A stretch of 64,000 nucleotides of DNA. Origin: B73-G16 sp964611295. Lineage in GTDB: Bacteria > Desulfobacterota > B13-G15. Positions 1 through 7,961 of this stretch are shown here, piece by piece. The position numbers and the translations under genes are program-made. Within the stretch, counting starts at the first letter, position 1, and the number at the start of each line of letters is the position of its first letter. The stretch is taken from positions 62,001 through 126,000 of the forward strand of contig CAZSWV010000002.1 of NCBI GenBank assembly GCA_964611295.1. The letters run 5' to 3'. Under the pieces are notes generated by a model. It saw nothing but the letters and a program-made list of their open reading frames with translations, was not told where the DNA came from and ran no database searches.

Positions 1-1
1 T

Positions 2-472
2 GCCTATAGGTTGAAAGAGAAGTATGAAGAAGCCCTTGCATATTTTGACAAAGCCACAACTTTATATAAAGAAATAGGAGATAAAGTATCATTTGCATGG
101 ACAGTATGGTCAAAAGCAAATACTTATAAAATGTTACTTGCCTTAGAAAGAGGGCAAGAGGAACTAATTAAAGCAGAAGAGCTATTTGAAGAAACCAAAG
201 ACAGAAGAGGCTTGATATTGTGTAAACTCAATCATGCTGAAATATTAAAGCTTAAAGGGGAAGATAATAAAGCAATAATTTTATGGAGGGAAGCTAAAGA
301 AATGGTATCAAATTCGCCGTTTAAATTAGAACAATGCCATGTTGAGTTATATCGATATCTCATGGAAAACAATCAAGACGAAGGAGTTTTTTTTGATATA
401 ATAAAAATGTACAAAAAACTTGGATCTGAGTGGTTGAAGTCAAAGGTTTGGTTTCCCATTAACTTGCCATGA
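2..472 (+). CDS. TPR-repeat protein, C-terminal part
   Basis: The reading frame is open to the left edge, so only the C-terminal ~157 residues are present; the TTG at 11 is probably internal. The protein is all helical, with repeated ~35-residue helix pairs carrying the small and aromatic residues spaced as in tetratricopeptide repeats (for example YEEALAYFDKATTLYKEIGD). It ends without a recognisable output domain. The stop overlaps the next start by four bases, suggesting translational coupling to the phosphoesterase. It might be the tail of a larger TPR regulator or scaffold. No specific function can be given. Confidence 0.6.
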   Translation, partial: AYRLKEKYEEALAYFDKATTLYKEIGDKVSFAWTVWSKANTYKMLLALERGQEELIKAEELFEETKDRRGLILCKLNHAEILKLKGEDNKAIILWREAKEMVSNSPFKLEQCHVELYRYLMENNQDEGVFFDIIKMYKKLGSEWLKSKVWFPINLP

Positions 473-972
473 TTAGGATAGGGGTGATATCAGATACCCA
501 TTTACAGCGAGTTAATGAGCATTTCAAGAACTTGGTCCAAAAGTATCTCGATGCTTGTGACTATCTGTTTCACGCAGGTGACTTTGTAACTATTGAGGTA
601 TTAGAATACTTAAAGGATTTCATGAAGGATAATCTCATGGCTGTGTGTGGGAACATGGACAGAGGTGAACTTCAGTCGGTTTTGCCTAGGACGTGCGTAT
701 GTGAGTTTGAGGGTGTGAAGATAGGATTGGTTCATGGTTGGGGACCGCCTCAAGGGATTGAGGGGCGCCTTTTGGATTTATTTAAAGGGCAAGGGGTTAG
801 GATCATTGTGTTTGGCCATACGCATGCTCCTGCCAATTTCGAGAAAGAAGGAGTGATGTTCTTTAACCCAGGTAGTCCTACCGATAAGGTTTACGCAAAG
901 GTGAACACAATCGGCATCCTGAAACTTGAAAAGGGTAAAGTGGAAGGGGAAATCGTGGAGGTAAAGGGGTAG
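469..972 (+). CDS. YfcE/MJ0936-type metallophosphoesterase
   Basis: Small calcineurin-like phosphoesterase of 167 residues, the usual length for the YfcE/MJ0936 family, which hydrolyses phosphodiesters with two bound metals. The metal-binding blocks appear in order: SDTHL near residue 8, HAGDF near 36, CGNMD near 60, VHGWG near 88 and GHTHAP near 116. Cytoplasmic, with no signal sequence. The start overlaps the stop of the TPR gene, so the two are probably co-translated. The physiological substrate cannot be inferred. Its 3' end runs 82 bases into the convergent thermonuclease-like gene. Confidence 0.85.
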   Translation: MIRIGVISDTHLQRVNEHFKNLVQKYLDACDYLFHAGDFVTIEVLEYLKDFMKDNLMAVCGNMDRGELQSVLPRTCVCEFEGVKIGLVHGWGPPQGIEGRLLDLFKGQGVRIIVFGHTHAPANFEKEGVMFFNPGSPTDKVYAKVNTIGILKLEKGKVEGEIVEVKG

Positions 973-1496
973 GTTGTATATCTCCAAAGGCCTTTCTTCT
1001 TCCTCTGTGCCTCAAGATAGGCTTCTGTAAGGGTAATCCTATACTTTTCATTGGGAGGGATAACCAAAAGTAGGGCATATCCCTCTCGCAGTAAGGTCTC
1101 GTTGACCATCCTGCCGTCTGGGAGCCAAGCGTATGCCAATATACGGCCGTATCGGTCCTTCTTTTCCACGTCATACTCCAATTGCAGTCTAGTGCCAGGG
1201 GGTGTTAAGCTCTCCAAAAATTCCTTTGCCTCCTTACCAGCCTTAAGGACTCTTTCGACCGAACCGAAATACTTCAGCTGTAGCTCCACTCGTCGATTTA
1301 AAACCGCCTCAGGGGCATCCACCCCCAAAAGCCTCACCCGAAATCCGTCAGCACAAAGGATAGTGTCACCATCCACTATTTCACTAACCACACAATGCTG
1401 CTTGTGATAACGTTGAAAAATTAGTAGGGCCCCCAATAGGACTCCGAAAAGCAACCACAACCCCTTGGACTTTCGCTTCCTCATTCTAGTTCGCAT
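891..1496 (-). CDS. thermonuclease (SNase-like) family protein
   Basis: Staphylococcal-nuclease-fold protein of 201 residues. After a basic N-terminus comes one hydrophobic stretch (about residues 12-26, LWLLFGVLLGALLIF), a signal or membrane anchor placing the nuclease outside the cytoplasmic membrane. The fold's core is clear: VDGDTI near residue 41, RVRLLGVDAPE with the catalytic Arg and Glu, and DRYGRILAYAWL with the second catalytic Arg. It probably degrades DNA or RNA in a Ca2+-dependent manner, as in the family. The last ~27 codons are antisense to the phosphoesterase gene and resemble no family sequence, so the tail is probably non-conserved read-on to a late stop. Confidence 0.8.
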   Translation of the reverse strand: MRTRMRKRKSKGLWLLFGVLLGALLIFQRYHKQHCVVSEIVDGDTILCADGFRVRLLGVDAPEAVLNRRVELQLKYFGSVERVLKAGKEAKEFLESLTPPGTRLQLEYDVEKKDRYGRILAYAWLPDGRMVNETLLREGYALLLVIPPNEKYRITLTEAYLEAQRKKKGLWRYTTYPFTSTISPSTLPFSSFRMPIVFTFA

Positions 1497-1520
1497 AAGA
1501 AATATTATGTAAACTTAATT

Positions 1521-1745
1521 TTAGCGCCTTGCCAAAATTGAAAAGATCACGCTTAACAAAAGGCTTAGCAAAAGGCAAGTCACAATTGGGAAATAAAAGA
1601 AGAAGTTTTCTCTTTTGACAATTATATCACCTGGGAGTTTTCCTATAAAAGGAATCTTAGGCACGAATAAAAAGGCACAACCTACAAGGATTAAGATCGT
1701 TCCTAATATTAGGAAGAGTTTGCCTATTTCACCTATCGCACCCAT
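1521..1745 (-). CDS. DUF2905 small membrane protein
   Basis: A 74-residue inner-membrane protein with two transmembrane helices around a conserved polar loop (PFIGKLPGDI), the pattern of DUF2905. A longer frame reaches 1778, but the ATG at 1745 has a strong ribosome site (GGAGGTGAG) a few bases upstream and starts just after the queH stop, so it is preferred. It follows queH closely and is probably co-transcribed with ppdK and queH. The family has no established function. Confidence 0.75.
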   Translation of the reverse strand: MGAIGEIGKLFLILGTILILVGCAFLFVPKIPFIGKLPGDIIVKRENFFFYFPIVTCLLLSLLLSVIFSILARR

Positions 1746-1750
1746 TTTTC

Positions 1751-2296
1751 TCACCTCCAGCTTCTCAGTTGTTTCCAAAACCTTTCTTTTTCACTGAAAA
1801 TACAACCACAGTAAGGTTGTCTATATAGACCAAGGCGTTTTGATTCCTCTATGCCTTCCTTCCAGCCTATCCTAAAATCCCTTTCTAAAAAGGGCACTTT
1901 ATAAACCTCAGCCATTTTCCTACCCACTTCGATTATCTTCTCGTATTTTTGGTACTTACTGTAAAGCAACGTTGTAGTAAATGCGTCGAATCCCTTCCTT
2001 AAAGCTGTACAAGCCGTCTCTTCAAGCCTCATCCAATAACATATCTCACACCTTTGCTCTTTTTTGGAAAACACCGCCTCTAGGAACCTTTCGAGTCCAT
2101 ACTCATCTTCCCATATGATTTCCAAGCCGACTTTCGAGACGTACTCCTTAAGCGTCTCGCGCCGCCTTATGTATTCTAAGGCAGGATGGATGTTTGGATT
2201 ATAAAAGAAACCGACTACTTCATGCCCTTCTTCTCTCAATACCTTCAAAGGGTAGATAAGGCAATTAGCACAACAGATATGAATCAAGATTCTCAT
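1751..2296 (-). CDS. queH: epoxyqueuosine reductase QueH
   Basis: QueH (DUF208) catalyses the last step of queuosine synthesis in tRNA, reducing epoxyqueuosine to queuosine; it is the cobalamin-independent alternative to QueG. The 181-residue protein has the family's cysteine pattern for an Fe-S cluster and a second metal: HICCANC near residue 7, CEICYWMR near 98 and YCGC near the C-terminus. It lies one base beyond the ppdK stop and is followed by the DUF2905 gene. queD and folE2 of the same pathway are at 56.8-58 kb, so the organism probably makes queuosine de novo. Confidence 0.9.
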   Translation of the reverse strand: MRILIHICCANCLIYPLKVLREEGHEVVGFFYNPNIHPALEYIRRRETLKEYVSKVGLEIIWEDEYGLERFLEAVFSKKEQRCEICYWMRLEETACTALRKGFDAFTTTLLYSKYQKYEKIIEVGRKMAEVYKVPFLERDFRIGWKEGIEESKRLGLYRQPYCGCIFSEKERFWKQLRSWR

Positions 2297-2297
2297 T

Positions 2298-5057
2298 TTA
2301 GTCTTTTTCTACTTTGATGCCCTCCTCTATTGCCGCTTGAGCTGCAGCGAGTTTGGCTATGGGTACTCGCAAAGGCGAACAACTCACGTAATCCAAACCG
2401 ATACGATGACAGAATTTTACAGAATGAGGCTCTCCTCCATGTTCGCCACATATCCCAAGCTTTAGATCGGTTCGCACACTACGCCCCTTTTGAGCCGCAA
2501 TGGCCATAAGTTGCCCTACCCCGTTCACATCAAGTCTGGCAAAAGGATCATACTCCCAAATGGACTTTTCCAAATAAACCCTAAGGAACTTGCCTGCGTC
2601 ATCTCTACTAATTCCAAACACTGTTTGAGTCAAATCGTTTGTTCCGAAGGAGAAGAATTCGGCCACTTGTGCGATCTCATCTGCCACGAGGGCTCCCCGT
2701 GGTACCTCTATCATTGTGCCTATTTTATATTGGATTGATACACCGTAGCGTTTAAAGACTTCTTGCGCCACTTTATCGATTATTTCCTTCTGATCCCTTA
2801 GTTCGTTCACGTGTCCCACTAAGGGCACCATGATCTCGGGTTTGACATCTATTCCGTCTTCCAATTTCACTTCACATGCTGCTTCAAAAATGGCGCGCGC
2901 TTGCATTTCGGTGATCTCAGGATAGGTGATGCCTAACCTACACCCCCTATGCCCCAGCATGGGGTTGGCTTCCTTTAAGGTTTCAACTTTAGTTTTAAGT
3001 TCCTCAGGGGAAATGCCTAATTTTGATGCTACTTCCTTTATTTCTTGTTCTGTATGGGGTAAAAACTCATGCAGAGGGGGATCCAGTGTCCTTATCGTTA
3101 CAGGCAATCCACCCATGACCCTGAATATCTCCTTGAAGTCCTCTTTCTGCATAGGCAATAGTTCAGCTAAGGCTTCCTCACGACTTTTTCGATCGTGGGC
3201 CAGGATCATCTTTCTCATAGAATATATCCTTTCGCCCTCGAAGAACATGTGTTCGGTTCGGCAAAGGCCTATCCCTTCGGCTCCAAAGGCGAGTCCTAAA
3301 GCCGCTTGTTCAGGTCTGTCAGCGTTTACCCTTACCTTTAACCTACGCTTCTTGTCGGCCCAGCGCATGAGCTTATCAAAGATTTGATATTGCAAAGATG
3401 CCTCTGGGCTTAGTCTTTTTTCCACTAAGACCTGAAGTACCTCCGAAGGCTTTGTGGTGACTTTGCCCAAAATTACTTCACCTGTTGTGCCGTCTATTGA
3501 TAAGTAATCGCCTTCCTTCACCACATGCCCGTTTACTTCCATCTGTCGTTTACCGTATTCGATCTTTAAAGCCTCACACCCAACTACGCAAACCTTACCC
3601 ATTTGCCTAGCAACCAACGCAGCATGTGAGGTCATACCACCACGTGAAGTCAAAATCCCTTGGGCCACACTCATGCCCCTGATATCCTCAGGAGATGTTT
3701 CAACCCTTACTAGTAACACAGGCTCCCCTTGCTGGGCCCAAATTTCAGCATCTGAAGGGAAAAAGACCACACGCCCTGTAGCAGCTCCAGGCCCCGCTGG
3801 AAGGCCTTTTGCTACCACCCTACCCTCTTTTCTGGCTTTTTCCTTCTCATCAGGGTCAAAAATCGGACGTAGAAGTTGGTTTAATTGATCGGGCTCTATC
3901 CGTAACAAGGCCTCTTCTTCCTTCAATATCCCTTCTTCCACCATATCGACAGCAATCCTCATTGCTGCTAAACCCGTCCTTTTGCCAGATCGCGTTTGCA
4001 GTATCCATAATTTTCCTCTTTCAACAGTAAATTCTACATCTTGCATATCTTTGAAGTGGCGCTCTAACAACTTACAGTATCTCTCTAACTCCTTATATAC
4101 TTCTGGCATTGCTTCTTCAAGAGAAAGCATATCTTCTCTAAGTTTCTGTTGTTTATTAATAGGCTGAGGAGTACGGATACCAGCAACAACATCTTCTCCT
4201 TGCGCATTTGGCAAATACTCTCCATACAATCTGTTTTCACCTGTTGCAGGGTCTCTAGTGAATACCACACCTGTACAAGAGTCAAATCCCATATTACCAA
4301 AAACCATTGCTTGAACGGTAACAGCGGTACCTAATTCATCGGATATATCGTTAAGTCTCCTATAAGCAATCGCGCGAGGGTTATTCCATGATCTGAAAAC
4401 TGCCCCTATTGCGTTCCAGAGTTGTTCTTCTGGGTCTTGAGGGAACTCTATACCTTTTCTACGTCTGATTTCATCTTTGAAAGCAGCTATTACCTCTTTT
4501 AGGTCTTCTACAGTAAGTTCATGATCGTATTTGACTCCTTTTCTTTTCTTCATTTGTTCCATGATGGCTTCAAAAGGATCTACCTCGTCTTTTTCCTCAG
4601 GTTTAAGTCCTAGGACTACATCGCCGTACATTGCGATCAAACGTCTATAACAGTCGTAAGCGAACCTTTCATTACCCGTGAGTAAAGCAAGGCCTTCTAC
4701 AGTTTGATCGTTCAATCCTAAGTTCAAAACAGTGTCCATCATACCGGGCATGCTGATAGGGGCACCTGACCTTACCGATACTAAAAGGGGATAACGGGGA
4801 TCTCCAAACTTTCTACCCACCGTTTCCTCTATTTTAGACAAGGCAGCTTTTACCTCTTCTTTTAAGCCTTTAGGATAAGCTCCGCCGTTGGCGTAGTAAA
4901 AACGGCAAACCTCCGTTGTGATCGTAAAACCAGGAGGTACTGGTATTCCTAAATTAGTTAACTCTGCCAGGTTTGCACCTTTTCCGCCCAGTAGGTCCTT
5001 CATTTTTGCATTACCTTCAGCCTTCCCTTTTCCAAAGAAGTAAACTAATTTGGACAT
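2298..5057 (-). CDS. ppdK: pyruvate, phosphate dikinase
   Basis: Reversible conversion of pyruvate, ATP and Pi to PEP, AMP and PPi, a central glycolytic and gluconeogenic step in anaerobes. The 919-residue protein has the standard order: an N-terminal nucleotide-binding domain (FGKGKAEGNAKMKDLLGGKG at the start), the central phospho-histidine domain with GGMTSHAA near residue 475 (swivelling His), and the C-terminal PEP/pyruvate barrel with GICGEHGGEP near residue 870 carrying the catalytic Cys. A good ribosome site precedes the ATG. The leader holds a short inverted repeat (AGAGAT/ATCTCT, about 5072-5089) that may be regulatory. pckG, pycB and eno are in the same window. Confidence 0.97.
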   Translation of the reverse strand: MSKLVYFFGKGKAEGNAKMKDLLGGKGANLAELTNLGIPVPPGFTITTEVCRFYYANGGAYPKGLKEEVKAALSKIEETVGRKFGDPRYPLLVSVRSGAPISMPGMMDTVLNLGLNDQTVEGLALLTGNERFAYDCYRRLIAMYGDVVLGLKPEEKDEVDPFEAIMEQMKKRKGVKYDHELTVEDLKEVIAAFKDEIRRRKGIEFPQDPEEQLWNAIGAVFRSWNNPRAIAYRRLNDISDELGTAVTVQAMVFGNMGFDSCTGVVFTRDPATGENRLYGEYLPNAQGEDVVAGIRTPQPINKQQKLREDMLSLEEAMPEVYKELERYCKLLERHFKDMQDVEFTVERGKLWILQTRSGKRTGLAAMRIAVDMVEEGILKEEEALLRIEPDQLNQLLRPIFDPDEKEKARKEGRVVAKGLPAGPGAATGRVVFFPSDAEIWAQQGEPVLLVRVETSPEDIRGMSVAQGILTSRGGMTSHAALVARQMGKVCVVGCEALKIEYGKRQMEVNGHVVKEGDYLSIDGTTGEVILGKVTTKPSEVLQVLVEKRLSPEASLQYQIFDKLMRWADKKRRLKVRVNADRPEQAALGLAFGAEGIGLCRTEHMFFEGERIYSMRKMILAHDRKSREEALAELLPMQKEDFKEIFRVMGGLPVTIRTLDPPLHEFLPHTEQEIKEVASKLGISPEELKTKVETLKEANPMLGHRGCRLGITYPEITEMQARAIFEAACEVKLEDGIDVKPEIMVPLVGHVNELRDQKEIIDKVAQEVFKRYGVSIQYKIGTMIEVPRGALVADEIAQVAEFFSFGTNDLTQTVFGISRDDAGKFLRVYLEKSIWEYDPFARLDVNGVGQLMAIAAQKGRSVRTDLKLGICGEHGGEPHSVKFCHRIGLDYVSCSPLRVPIAKLAAAQAAIEEGIKVEKD

Positions 5058-5132
5058 GTTTTTCCCTCCTAAGAGATGTCAATATCTCTATAAACAATCT
5101 TAACACATATGCGAATATAACCAAAATACCCT

Positions 5133-6098
5133 TTATGTGAAGACACGCAAACAAGCAACGAAGCGTCCTTTTTCTGTCCCTTTTAAAAACGGTACTTCAT
5201 TTTTACATCTCTCTATTCTTTCCGGACAACGATGATAAAAGGCACAACCTTCAGAAATACCTTTAAAATTCATTGGTTCCTCGTTAAGAAATGGGATAGA
5301 CAAACTTTTAGAGCCCAATTTCAAAACAGATGCCAGAAGCCCCTTTGTATAGGGATGAAGAGGTGATGTGAGGATTTCTCTTTTTGGCCCAAATTCAACG
5401 ATTTTACCTAAATACATAACTGCGATTCGGTTCGCTATGTACTCTATTATTCCTATGTCATGAGAAATGAATAGATACGTCAATTGCATTTTTTCTTTCA
5501 GTTCTATAAACAACTTCAATATTTGAGCCTGGACAGAAACATCCAAAGCACTTAAAGGTTCATCAGCGATTATGAATTCAGGATCTAATATTATGGCTCT
5601 TGCTATAGCAATTCTCTGGCGTTGTCCTCCACTGAACTCATGGGGATATTTGTCAAGCACTTCTGGTGAAAGGCCGACTTTTTCAAGCACTTCTTCTATT
5701 TTTTCTTTACGCAATTTTTTATCGTTATAAAGGTTATGTATTTTTAAAGGTTCTTCAAGAATTTTAAGGATTTTTTTTCTAGGATTTAAGGAATCAAAAG
5801 GGTCTTGGAATATTATTTGGGTTCTTTTTCTGATAAATTTCAATTCGGGATCGCTAAGAGAAGTTAGGTTTATACCGTCGTAAATTATTATACCTTCGTC
5901 GGGCTCTTCTAATCTTAAAAGCAGTTTCGCCAATGTTGATTTGCCACAACCTGATTCGCCAACAAGTCCTAATGTTTCTCCTTTCTTGATATACAAATCC
6001 ACTCCATCTATTGCACGTATTCTATCATGGATTCCCCATATACCTTTCCTAAGGATATAAGTTTTCTTTAAACCTTTAGCCTCTATCAGAATCTGCAT
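5133..6098 (-). CDS. oligopeptide/dipeptide ABC transporter ATPase (OppF/DppF type)
   Basis: ABC ATPase of about 321 residues with Walker A GESGCGKST, signature SGGQRQRIAIARA and Walker B PEFIIADEP. The C-terminal extension, with GCAFYHRCP and ending in ACL, is the oligopeptide_HPY Fe-S-like tail of the OppD/OppF group. Together with the OppD-like partner immediately upstream it should form the ATPase pair that powers import of peptides or nickel. The start could be a TTG at 6128, but the ATG at 6098 matches family N-termini; either way the gene overlaps the partner's stop. No permease or binding-protein gene is adjacent. Confidence 0.85.
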   Translation of the reverse strand: MQILIEAKGLKKTYILRKGIWGIHDRIRAIDGVDLYIKKGETLGLVGESGCGKSTLAKLLLRLEEPDEGIIIYDGINLTSLSDPELKFIRKRTQIIFQDPFDSLNPRKKILKILEEPLKIHNLYNDKKLRKEKIEEVLEKVGLSPEVLDKYPHEFSGGQRQRIAIARAIILDPEFIIADEPLSALDVSVQAQILKLFIELKEKMQLTYLFISHDIGIIEYIANRIAVMYLGKIVEFGPKREILTSPLHPYTKGLLASVLKLGSKSLSIPFLNEEPMNFKGISEGCAFYHRCPERIERCKNEVPFLKGTEKGRFVACLRVFT

Positions 6099-7038
6099 GA
6101 AGCCAACATCTGATCTCTCTATCGTCAAGCTTTATCTTCGGTGGAACTTTTGTTTTGCATATATCCTCAGCTACTCCACATCTTGGATGAAAATAACACC
6201 CTGCGATCTTTTCAAAGGGCGAAGGTAAGCTACCGGGAATAGGTCTTAAAGGCTTTGAAGGCTCTACAGGTAAAGACTCCAATAACCCTTTTGTATATGG
6301 ATGTAATGGATTTGACAAAACAACTTCTGTAGGACCGCTTTCTACTATTGTGCCCATATACATAACCGATACAAAATCAGCTATATACGAAACTAACGCC
6401 AAATTGTGTGTGATTAAAATCATAGTTAAATTTCGTTCTTTTACCAATTGATATAAAAGGTCTATAATCTGAGCTTGAATGCTAACATCAAGAGCTGTAG
6501 TGGGTTCATCGGCAATTAGCAATTTTGGCTCTCCTGCTAATGCTAATGCAATCATTACTCGTTGTTTCATCCCACCGCTTAACTGATGAGGATAACTTCT
6601 ATATACAAGAATAGGGTTAGAAAAGCCTACGTTAGCCAATAATGCGAGAGCCTTTTCACAAGCTTCATTCTTTTTAAACCCATGATGAATTATTAGTGTT
6701 TCTATCAACTGTTCTCCAATACTTAAAACAGGATTTAATGCTCTTGAAGGTTCTTGAAATATCATAGAGATCTCTTTTCCTCGCATTTTTTGTAAAGTTT
6801 CTTCAGGAAGTTCCAGGAGGTTACAGCCTTCGTAAAGCACTTCTCCAAATACTTTACTGAAAGGTGGCAAAATTTTTAAAATAGATAAAGCCGTCATAGT
6901 TTTACCACATCCGGATTCGCCAACGAGGGCTAATATGCGTCCTTCCTTCACTTGGAAACTTACACCGTTCAATACTTGTAAGTAGCCCCTTGGAGTAAGG
7001 AGTTGGGTTCTGAGGTTTTTTACTTCTAACAGCGTCAT
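6076..7038 (-). CDS. oligopeptide/dipeptide ABC transporter ATPase (OppD/DppD type)
   Basis: A 320-residue ABC ATPase. Walker A is GESGCGKTM near residue 38, the signature is LSGGMKQRVMIALAL, and Walker B is LLIADEPTTALD. The C-terminal tail (GCYFHPRC and a late CW) is typical of OppD/DppD. It is the first of two ATPases; its ATG overlaps the stop of the upstream membrane-protein gene by four bases and its own end overlaps the OppF-type gene. The substrate (peptide, nickel or other) cannot be read from the ATPases. Permease subunits must be encoded elsewhere or replaced. Confidence 0.87.
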   Translation of the reverse strand: MTLLEVKNLRTQLLTPRGYLQVLNGVSFQVKEGRILALVGESGCGKTMTALSILKILPPFSKVFGEVLYEGCNLLELPEETLQKMRGKEISMIFQEPSRALNPVLSIGEQLIETLIIHHGFKKNEACEKALALLANVGFSNPILVYRSYPHQLSGGMKQRVMIALALAGEPKLLIADEPTTALDVSIQAQIIDLLYQLVKERNLTMILITHNLALVSYIADFVSVMYMGTIVESGPTEVVLSNPLHPYTKGLLESLPVEPSKPLRPIPGSLPSPFEKIAGCYFHPRCGVAEDICKTKVPPKIKLDDREIRCWLHADSDRG

Positions 7039-7811
7039 CTTTTAAGTTTTGTTCCAATCCAAATTATAACTGATATAATAAGCAGTATAATAGTTAAAGT
7101 TAACATAAGCTGAATGTTTACAGGTGTCCTTTTTGTGTCTTTCTCAAATTTTTTATAAAGCACTTCAAGATTATTTGTTAAGAATATTTGTTTCTCTATC
7201 TCTTTTTTGACATCACCTAAGAGTCTGTTCATCACTTCTGATTGCCATCCGTCCTTAGAAGGAAGCAAAAGAGGTTTATAGAACTTCAAAAAATAATAAG
7301 CAATCAGGTATGCATCTGCATTTTTGATTTCGTCAAGTTTAAAATGTGAGTTATCAACTAGCCATTTAGAAAATGCAACCATATTCAAATCGACTTTTTC
7401 GCCGAAGTTTTTTGTTGACATTCTCCTTATTTCAAAAGGTTTTGAGGTAATCATCAACCTTAAGATATTCTGGGTTTCTTTGATTTCATTTTCCATATCG
7501 CTACGTCTTCTTTCCTGTAACAATTTAGAAAGGGTTAGTAAAATTTTAGTAGAAGGTGGCCATTGAAATTTCCTTCCTGTTTTAATTTGTGAAATCAAAT
7601 TTGAAGCAGCTAGTTGAATGGCGACAAGCTTATAGGCTAAAAGGAAAAAGGTTTCGTCTGTAAGCTCAACGGATAAAAGGGATATCTGAGAAGGTTCATC
7701 AAAAGCCTTGGAGAGCGGGGGTACAGATCTTTCTTGGAGATTATATTCGCTAGCATGTGAAGGAATAATTTCAAGCAGATGGAAGATTATCAGACAAAAC
7801 CAAAACCACAT
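7035..7811 (-). CDS. unrecognised exported, membrane-anchored protein
   Basis: Not recognised. The 258-residue product begins with a hydrophobic signal-like stretch (FWFCLIIFHLLEIIPSHA), followed by a mainly helical soluble region of ~200 residues with no cysteine cluster or catalytic motif, and ends with one transmembrane helix (about residues 233-253) and a short basic tail. This implies a large extracytoplasmic domain tethered at its C-terminus. It is the promoter-proximal gene ahead of the OppD/OppF-type ATPases and overlaps oppD by four bases, so it is likely to work with them, in the place usually held by binding protein and permeases. It does not resemble either. Confidence 0.6.
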   Translation of the reverse strand: MWFWFCLIIFHLLEIIPSHASEYNLQERSVPPLSKAFDEPSQISLLSVELTDETFFLLAYKLVAIQLAASNLISQIKTGRKFQWPPSTKILLTLSKLLQERRRSDMENEIKETQNILRLMITSKPFEIRRMSTKNFGEKVDLNMVAFSKWLVDNSHFKLDEIKNADAYLIAYYFLKFYKPLLLPSKDGWQSEVMNRLLGDVKKEIEKQIFLTNNLEVLYKKFEKDTKRTPVNIQLMLTLTIILLIISVIIWIGTKLKR

Positions 7812-7961
7812 CTTCTAACCCCAGTGGACCTATCTTTCTTAAAAGCCCTTAATAATACTATCAAAAAACATAAGCAAGCAAAGGCTTGAGGAAGGGGGTA
7901 AAATTCTGATAAAAACAAATGGGGCTTCCGCTTTTTAAATTTCAGGTTGGGGGAGAAGGAT

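Noticed and set aside
878..1174. Overlapping leftward frames at 778-1174
   Set aside because: Alternate-frame shadows of the phosphoesterase and thermonuclease-like genes.
5072..5089. Inverted repeat AGAGAT/ATCTCT in the ppdK leader as an operator
   Set aside because: Short and AT-rich, within chance expectation; mentioned under ppdK only.
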